Part shown: positions 1-4,110 of the stretch, one piece after another
Numbering within the stretch: position 1 is the first letter of the stretch
Layout of the letters: every line of letters starts with the position of its first letter
From: Hydrogenophaga sp.
GTDB taxonomy: Bacteria; Pseudomonadota; Gammaproteobacteria; Burkholderiales; Burkholderiaceae_C
NCBI GenBank assembly: GCA_030684755.1
Contig: JAUXXN010000602.1
Location: forward strand, 1 to 5,825
Direction of reading: 5' to 3'
Length of the DNA: 5,825 nucleotides
Program-made: the position numbers and the translations under genes
The notes under the pieces: model-generated
Seen by the model: only the letters and a program-made list of their open reading frames with translations
What the model was told of the DNA's origin: nothing
Databases searched by the model: none

Positions 1-174
1 TTCAAGTGCACGTCGCCCGAGCAGGTGCAGGCGTTTCACGATGTGGCCGTGGCGCATGGGGGCACGTCGATTGAGGACGCCCCGGGCCTGCGCCAGGGCG
101 CCATGGGTGCGCTGCACCTGTCTTACGTGCTTGATCCCGACGGCAACAAGCTGTGTGCGATTTTCCGGCCCTGA
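1..174 (+). CDS. VOC-family (glyoxalase/bleomycin-resistance fold) protein, C-terminal end
   Basis: Frame 1 is open from the first base of the window to a TGA at 172-174 and encodes the last 57 residues of a protein whose start lies outside. The tail reads LSYVLDPDGNKLCAIFRP. A hydrophobic strand followed by DPDGN and a final strand is the usual C-terminal signature of the vicinal oxygen chelate superfamily (glyoxalase I-like, dioxygenase-like and resistance proteins). These are small cytosolic metalloenzymes or binding proteins built from paired beta-alpha-beta-beta-beta modules. The substrate cannot be read from this fragment, and most of the metal-binding residues are missing. The codon pattern is GC-rich and normal for the window. 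The gene ends 137 bases before the convergent regulator gene, so the two are not in one operon. Family assignment is fairly secure; function is unknown. Confidence 0.75.
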   Translation, partial: FKCTSPEQVQAFHDVAVAHGGTSIEDAPGLRQGAMGALHLSYVLDPDGNKLCAIFRP

Positions 175-192
175 GCGCGGTAGCGCGGAAGC

Positions 193-253
193 TGATCACT
201 TCTGGACACCCATTCCGGCGTTCATGGACACGACGCTGATTCAAGGTGATCAC
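193..253. repeat. GTGATCAC-type repeats, possible IS21-like end remnant
   Basis: TGATCAC occurs at 193-199 and again at 247-253 (as GTGATCAC from 246). Between them TGGACAC is also repeated, at 203-209 and 225-231, next to CATTCCGGCG. Repeated TGATCAC blocks mixed with CGCCGGAAT-like words are typical of the multiple terminal repeats of IS21-family elements in proteobacteria. No istA or istB coding sequence is near, so at most this is a relic. The repeats are seen directly; the IS21 link is from memory of the family and is weak. Confidence 0.3.
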
Positions 254-273
254 GCTAACTCAGTGTGGCCGGT

Positions 274-293
274 TTCGACCCATTGCGGTCGAA
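274..293. terminator. Hairpin between VOC gene and cadR, possible bidirectional terminator
   Basis: TTCGACC (274-280) pairs perfectly with GGTCGAA (287-293) around a six-base loop. It lies between the 3' ends of two converging genes, where a shared terminator would be expected. No T-run follows on either strand, so it does not fit a classical intrinsic terminator. It could equally be a dispersed intergenic palindrome. Confidence 0.3.
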
Positions 294-311
294 GAGCCAA
301 AAGAAAACCAG

Positions 312-791
312 TCATTCCTTGCTTGAAGAACGGCGTTGAACTTTGGGCGTGCCGTGTGCTGCCTTCACATGTGTATTCGCTCTGCCATCAACCGGCAACG
401 CATACTCTGCCAGGTGATTGAGGATGCCGCAGCTCGCCGCCTCTCGAACGTCATCGCATCGCTCGCGAAGTGCTTGCAGCTGTTTCTCAAGCTGGCGGAG
501 CCCGCGTATGCGGGTTCTGACATGGCCCATGTGTTCGTCGAGCATCGCGTTCACCTCGCCGCACTCCGCCTGCGGATCATCTTTGAAGCGCAAGAGCACC
601 CTAATCTCGTCCAATGTCATATCGAGTGACCGGCAATGGCGCACGAACGTCAGCCGCTCCAAATGGTCGGGGCCATAAATGCGGTAGTTCCCTTCGCTGC
701 GCGGCGCATGTGGCAGGAGACCCTCGCGCTCGTAGTAGCGAATGGTCTCCACCTGTGTCTGCACGGCTGCTGCCAATTCACCGATCTTCAT
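312..791 (-). CDS. cadR: Cd(II)/Pb(II)-responsive MerR-family transcriptional regulator
   Basis: This 159-residue protein begins MKIGELA and has the MerR-family N-terminal winged helix-turn-helix (about residues 1-70, including VETIRYYEREGLL and GNYRIYG). A long dimerisation helix follows (about 80-118), then a C-terminal metal-binding loop. Cysteines at 77 (ECGEVN), 112 and 121 (SCGIL) match the three thiolate ligands of the CadR/PbrR group. The family represses its target promoter when metal-free and activates it by DNA untwisting when Cd(II) or Pb(II) binds. The frame is open upstream to an ATG at 867-869. I chose the ATG at 789-791 because it matches the family N-terminus, has AAGG seven bases upstream, and the longer start would lie in the operator. 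The last 25 or so residues are basic and serine-rich, with His141 and His146. It is divergent from the transglutaminase-like gene, and the operator lies between them. No metal pump is adjacent. Confidence 0.9.
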   Translation of the reverse strand: MKIGELAAAVQTQVETIRYYEREGLLPHAPRSEGNYRIYGPDHLERLTFVRHCRSLDMTLDEIRVLLRFKDDPQAECGEVNAMLDEHMGHVRTRIRGLRQLEKQLQALRERCDDVREAASCGILNHLAEYALPVDGRANTHVKAAHGTPKVQRRSSSKE

Positions 792-834
792 CTGTGTGCC
801 TTGATTTGAAGTCGCATGCTCGAATCCTAGCCGC

Positions 835-865
835 TTGACTCTGAAGTTGCTACAGGGTTTCCAAT
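835..865 (+). promoter_or_regulatory. MerR-type promoter/operator with 19-bp spacer (CadR/PbrR-like)
   Basis: A -35 element TTGACT (835-840) and a -10-like TCCAAT (860-865) are separated by 19 bp, the over-long spacing that defines MerR-controlled promoters. The spacer holds the dyad CTGAAG (841-846), TTG, CTACAG (850-855), with one mismatch in six pairs. Outer AC and GT pairs at 838-839 and 857-858 extend it, and the right arm runs into AGGG. This closely resembles the known cadR/pbrR operators. The promoter fires rightward into the transglutaminase-like gene; bound regulator would also sit over the upstream region of cadR and could control it. Confidence 0.8.
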
Positions 866-896
866 GCACGCATCAACTTCAGAAAGGCCCCCAACA

Positions 897-1610
897 ATGT
901 CCGACACCCTGTACCCCTTGCTTACGGCAACGCCGCTGCTGGACATCCAGCACACAGACATCGAGGCCCTGGTCAACGCCCGCGGTTGGCGCACCTTAGC
1001 GCCTTACGAACAGATCGGCGCCGTCTACAACTTCGTGCGCAATGAGATCGCCTTCGGCTACAACGCGGGCGACGAACTGCCGGCCTCTCGCGTGCTGGCC
1101 GATGGCATCGGCCAGTGCAACACCAAGGGCACCCTGCTCATGGCCTTGCTGCGTGCGGTGGGCATCCCCTGCCGATTCCACGGCTTCACCATCGACAAGC
1201 CGCTTCAAAAGGGAGCCATCACCGGTGTCGCCTACTGGCTGGCACCGCAGCGCATCATCCACAGTTGGGTAGAAGTCAACCTTGACGACCGATGGATCGT
1301 ATTGGAGGGCTTCATCCTCGATGCGCCGTACCTCTCCAGCCTGCAGCGCCGCTTTCCAGACGCCAAGCGCTTCTGCGGCTACGGTGCCGCCACGCCCGAC
1401 CTGTCTGCGCCTGAGGTTGAGTGGCGCGGTCGGGACACTTACATCCAGAAAGAGGGCATCGTCGACGACTTTGGCATCTTCGACAGCCCAGACGCGTTCT
1501 ATGCCCGTCACGGGTCCAATCTGACAGGCCCGAAGCGGTGGCTGTTTGAGCACGTCGTGCGGCATCAAATGAACGCCAACGTGCGGCGCGTGCGGGAGGG
1601 ACGATGGTGA
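897..1610 (+). CDS. Transglutaminase-like (papain-fold) domain protein
   Basis: This 237-residue protein has a single transglutaminase-like core. A likely Cys-His-Asp triad is visible: Cys74 in GIGQCNTKG, at the start of the long helix before LLMALLRAVGIP; His122 in IIHSWVEV; and Asp142 shortly after the RWIVLEG strand. Family members are cysteine proteases, peptide N-glycanase-like hydrolases or amide-bond ligases, so the chemistry cannot be fixed. There is no signal peptide or membrane segment, so it is probably cytosolic. I prefer the ATG at 897 over 864 because 864 falls inside the -10 box and AGAAAGG at 881-887 provides a ribosome site. The gene is divergent from cadR and directly downstream of a MerR-type promoter, so transcription is probably induced by Cd(II) or Pb(II). 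Extra cysteines at 92 and 160 could bind metal, but this is a guess. The fold call is strong; the role is unknown. Confidence 0.85.
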   Translation: MSDTLYPLLTATPLLDIQHTDIEALVNARGWRTLAPYEQIGAVYNFVRNEIAFGYNAGDELPASRVLADGIGQCNTKGTLLMALLRAVGIPCRFHGFTIDKPLQKGAITGVAYWLAPQRIIHSWVEVNLDDRWIVLEGFILDAPYLSSLQRRFPDAKRFCGYGAATPDLSAPEVEWRGRDTYIQKEGIVDDFGIFDSPDAFYARHGSNLTGPKRWLFEHVVRHQMNANVRRVREGRW

Positions 1611-1637
1611 CCTGCATTGGGCACCATGCCTCTCGGT

Positions 1638-1847
1638 TCACAACTGCAGCACGGTGGTCACGTCATCTCCAAAGGGCAGATTCGTGATGCGAGCCCGCCA
1701 GTATTGCCTAACCGACGACCGCATTCGGTAGATAAATGCTACGTCTGCTTCTGGCCGATTCCTGCCATTCCAATTTTGCATAGGCAGCGGCGCAGTGATC
1801 AAGTCAAAACAGCGGACTGTCCATGTGCCATCTGAAGACATGAACAT
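1638..1847 (-). CDS. Doubtful small hypothetical protein (69 codons)
   Basis: This is the only sizeable ORF in the 285 bases between the transglutaminase-like gene and the ATPase stop. It starts at the ATG at 1845-1847 (a second ATG lies two codons in) and ends DVTTVLQL before TGA. The protein is mixed in composition, with three tryptophans, and includes SSDGTWTVRCFDL and PMQNWNGRN. This looks more protein-like than a random shadow frame, but I recognise no family. There is no clear Shine-Dalgarno sequence, and an in-frame stop lies ten codons upstream at 1875-1877. It lies 48 bases downstream of the ATPase on the same strand, so it could be a second gene of that transcript or a fragment of a lost gene. 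The overlapping plus-strand frame (1617-1835) looks less convincing. Confidence 0.25.
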   Translation of the reverse strand: MFMSSDGTWTVRCFDLITAPLPMQNWNGRNRPEADVAFIYRMRSSVRQYWRARITNLPFGDDVTTVLQL

Positions 1848-1895
1848 TTGGACCGCAATCAGCGCGGTAGCGCTTCACGGCATGCGGGGTGGGGC

Positions 1896-3056
1896 TTACT
1901 GAGATAGCGGCAACTGCATGGCTTTTCGTTGTCGCCAGGCTTGCCGAACAAACGGGTCTGCCACCGCATAAACGCCATGCGACTGGCGGTGCATGACGTT
2001 GGCGGTGATCATGCGGTCGACCATGTTTTGCACCTGGGGTGTGTCCACCGTGGTGCCGATCTGCTCTGCGTAACTGTTGATGGCATCCGCAGAGAACAGG
2101 CCCGACTCGCCATGTTCGTTGCCATGGACTATGCGATCAAAGATGGCTGAAGCCAGGGCGCCCAACGTCTCAATGGTTGCGATTTCCACTTCTGCCGCCG
2201 CCGACGCCAGGCTTGAGCAAATGATGGGAAAGGCGACGTTGGCATCTTCAGGGCGCGACTGAAGCAGCACCAGTGCGTTTTGCAGTTCTTCGGGGCGCTG
2301 ACCCAGCGCCAGGAACCCTTGGTACATCACGTCATGCGAAGGCAACTTGATCCCTTTGATTTGTTTCAGTTGCGCTTCTTTCCAGCTCACGAAATCTGAG
2401 CCCAGAGGCTCATAGCCCGTGGATACGGCACCGGCGAATGGCTGCGACCGCCGAGTGGCCATGTCCGCAACCAGCGACTTGTGCGAGCCCGTGCCCAAGA
2501 AGAGCAAGTAGCCGGGTGTGCCAGGGCGGGTGTTGACGGCGTCTCGCGCAGCCTTCAAGGCAAACAGCAGATGGCCGCCTTCTTCGGTGCCCAAGGCCTG
2601 CTGTACCTCGTCAATGATGAGCACGACATCGGTCTTCACCTGGTCAACCAGTTCGGTAAACACAGCCGCCAACGTAGCGCCACCCGGCTTGCCCACTGCG
2701 TCGACCTGGAAGCCGAAAGAAAATCCGGCAGCACCCACATTCAAGCCTTTGAACCGGCTCAGCAGCTGGGTACCAGGAGCCGCCAATGCGGACAGCGTGG
2801 CCTTGACTGCTTCGTGCACGAGCGAAGCCGGGCTTTTGCTGCGATCGGCCCAAAGGTCCACGTAGATCACCAGGGTGCCCATGGATTCCAGAGTCGGTAC
2901 CAGGTCTTGCCGAAGAAAGGTGGTTTTTCCGATGCGGCGGATGCCAGACAGAAACACGCCCGAGCGCACCTGCACCTGCAATGCAGTGGGCTTCAACAGC
3001 TGCTGCGCCAGGTCGGCGGCGTACTGGGGTCGGTGGAAAACGGGTTTGGCTTGCAT
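1896..3056 (-). CDS. Stand-alone P-loop AAA/STAND-like ATPase
   Basis: This 386-residue protein has a clear Walker A motif GIRRIGKTT (residues 38-46) in the arrangement of the archaeal-type ATPase/STAND group. A Walker B strand VVLIIDE is at 144-150, and a sensor-1-like strand LFLGTGS at 185-191 is followed by RR at 202-203, possible arginine-finger or sensor residues. After the ATPase core comes a helical lid (about 220-290). A C-terminal winged-helix-like part (about 295-375) ends VYAVADPFVRQAW, typical of the wing of such proteins. These NTPases act as molecular switches or DNA/protein remodelers, and some related proteins serve in defence or plasmid/phage biology, but no substrate can be named. 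It appears intact and soluble. The start at 3054-3056 lies just downstream of an AT-rich promoter. Neighbours give no partner: a doubtful small ORF downstream and decayed genes upstream. Confidence 0.85.
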   Translation of the reverse strand: MQAKPVFHRPQYAADLAQQLLKPTALQVQVRSGVFLSGIRRIGKTTFLRQDLVPTLESMGTLVIYVDLWADRSKSPASLVHEAVKATLSALAAPGTQLLSRFKGLNVGAAGFSFGFQVDAVGKPGGATLAAVFTELVDQVKTDVVLIIDEVQQALGTEEGGHLLFALKAARDAVNTRPGTPGYLLFLGTGSHKSLVADMATRRSQPFAGAVSTGYEPLGSDFVSWKEAQLKQIKGIKLPSHDVMYQGFLALGQRPEELQNALVLLQSRPEDANVAFPIICSSLASAAAEVEIATIETLGALASAIFDRIVHGNEHGESGLFSADAINSYAEQIGTTVDTPQVQNMVDRMITANVMHRQSHGVYAVADPFVRQAWRQRKAMQLPLSQ

Positions 3057-3080
3057 TGGGGTATCCGTATTTATCTATTG

Positions 3081-3100
3081 CTGATAATTATTAGTTTCAG
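3081..3100. promoter_or_regulatory. Imperfect dyad over the ATPase -10 region, possible operator
   Basis: A 20-bp imperfect palindrome has outer arms CTGA and TCAG, with 7 of 10 pairs matching. It overlaps the -10 box and part of the spacer of the ATPase promoter. A repressor, possibly the ATPase's own winged-helix end, could bind here. AT-rich DNA gives many weak palindromes by chance, so confidence is low. Confidence 0.3.
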
Positions 3101-3115
3101 ATAATTTTATGTAAA
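3087..3115 (-). promoter_or_regulatory. Sigma70-like promoter for the ATPase gene
   Basis: On the minus strand TTTACA (3115-3110) and AATAAT (3092-3087) match the -35 and -10 consensus at five of six bases each, with a 17-bp spacer. They lie in the only strongly AT-rich patch of the window (about 3068-3112). Transcription would begin about 24 bases upstream of the ATPase ATG. The assignment is by consensus only. Confidence 0.6.
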
Positions 3116-3213
3116 CACAGACAGGTTGAACAAGAAGCTTCAAAGCTACCGTCGTCTGCGGTGTCCATACTCAAACCACCAAACGGGCGCAGCGCGCCGA
3201 GTTTCGTCGCATG

Positions 3214-3512
3214 CGTGGCAATGAAGGCGCCAATGAGGCGCCGACCGGGCAGGTCGATGCCCTCACCAAACGCGCCGCCGAGCACCGCAAAACCAATGCC
3301 CAGGCCGCCTTCGGTGAAGCGGGCCACAAAGGCGTCGCGCTCGGGCTCGCCCATGCCGCGCGACTGTGCCCACACTGCTCGGGCGCAAAGGGCGACGGCA
3401 CATCGACCCGCAGCGTGTCGGGCGGCAGACCGAGCATGTGCGCCACAAAGTCCATGGGCGCGAGCGTGGCTGAAAACAGCGCGGCGCCAGCAGCGGGCTG
3501 TACAACACCGGC
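3214..3512 (-). pseudogene. Rad3/DinG-like superfamily 2 helicase remnant (two fused pieces)
   Basis: Two pieces of the C-terminal helicase domain are recognisable in different frames. The first (about 3512-3369) reads ALFSATLAPMDFVAHMLGL and then VDVPSPFAPEQC, the SATL motif region of Rad3/DinG-type ATP-dependent DNA helicases. The second (about 3375-3214) is shifted in frame and reads RGMGEPERDAFVARF, then GGAFGEGIDLPGRRLIGAF, which carries motif V of that family. In a full-length helicase these blocks are separated by roughly 80 or more residues, so an internal deletion joined them out of frame. The N-terminal ATP-binding half and Fe-S part are absent, and after GAFIAT the sequence becomes unrelated. 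It is not functional. It is fused on its upstream side to a Fic remnant. Confidence 0.75.
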
Positions 3513-3524
3513 ATCGTTGTCAAG

Positions 3525-4075
3525 ATCGGCAGAGCATTGGCCAATGGCTGCCCACTTGGCGTTGGTGATGCCTTCCATGCCGTCCGGCACGCGGTCAAGT
3601 ACGCGGTTCAGCACCAGCGTTTGCCGTGCGTTCATGGGCGTGCCCGCCCAGCGCTGCCCGAACTGGGTCTTATTCAGCACGCCGGCCAGCAAGCCATCGG
3701 CACCCTGCACAGCGCGCAGCAGGTAGGCCAAAAACCAGTCCAGCCAGGGCATCACATCCTGCGTGCTGCGCTGGGTGGCTTCTAGCTGGTCGTAATACTG
3801 TTTGCGCTCACGCTGTATTTACGCGCTGAAGCTGTAGAGCCGTTGCGCCGTGCCTTCTGCACGCGGCAGTGCCATGTCGCCCACGGCGCGGCTGATGCGG
3901 CCGTTGCCGTCGTCGAACGGGTGCAGGGTGACGTGCCGCAGGTGGGCCAGCCCGGCGTGGATGATGGCGACACCCACGGGGGCCGCGTTGAACCATGCCA
4001 GAAAAGCAGCGGTTTCTGTGTAACGCCGTCCACGTGGCGGTCGGCTGGGGCCAGCGCGCCAATGTAGGCTAAGCT
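3525..4075 (-). pseudogene. Fic-domain (AMPylase-type) protein, decayed
   Basis: A Fic-family gene survives in pieces. About 4075-4019 encodes SLAYIGALAPADRHVDGVT, part of the N-terminal region of the Fic/DUF4172-like group. The frame then shifts, and from about 4016 the sequence runs FLAWFNAAPVG and the catalytic motif HPFDDGNGR (3923-3897), followed by the C-terminal helices up to a TAA at 3821-3819. Beyond this stop the same frame continues with RERKQYYDQLEATQ, MPWLDWFLAYLLRAV and TNAKWAAIGQCSAD to about 3525. Intact proteins transfer AMP to target hydroxyl side chains. Here the 5' end (with the inhibitory helix), some 80-90 internal residues and the C-terminal winged-helix end are missing. 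The catalytic motif itself is unspoiled, suggesting recent decay. The tail is fused in frame to a helicase remnant. Confidence 0.85.
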
Positions 4076-4078
4076 TTG

Positions 4079-4098
4079 TGGCTTGACCGCACAAGCCA
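4079..4098 (+). promoter_or_regulatory. Perfect 7-bp inverted repeat next to the methyltransferase ribosome site
   Basis: TGGCTTG (4079-4085) and CAAGCCA (4092-4098) form a perfect stem with a six-base loop. The stem ends where the AGAAAGA ribosome site of the next gene begins (4098-4104). It could be a leader hairpin, a protein-binding dyad, or a leftover of the pseudogene junction. No promoter of good quality was found upstream. Confidence 0.35.
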
Positions 4099-4110
4099 GA
4101 AAGACCGCCC

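Noticed and set aside
792..869. Longer start for cadR at 867-869 (26 extra residues)
   Set aside because: The extra residues do not fit the family N-terminus, the region contains the MerR operator, and the ATG at 789-791 has a good ribosome site.
864..896. Earlier start of the transglutaminase-like gene at 864
   Set aside because: This ATG overlaps the -10 element, so it would lie upstream of the expected transcript start; the ATG at 897 has AGAAAGG in front of it.
996..1568. 190-codon minus-strand ORF opposite the transglutaminase gene
   Set aside because: It is a mirror frame of a well-supported gene, with no recognisable motif.
1796..1801. Another TGATCA as a right-hand partner of the IS21-like repeats
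   Set aside because: A single six-base palindrome without the accompanying repeat words is expected by chance.
2481..3104. 207-codon plus-strand ORF opposite the ATPase
   Set aside because: It runs antisense to the Walker A and B coding region, is low-complexity and Gln/His/Arg-rich, and shows no family signature.
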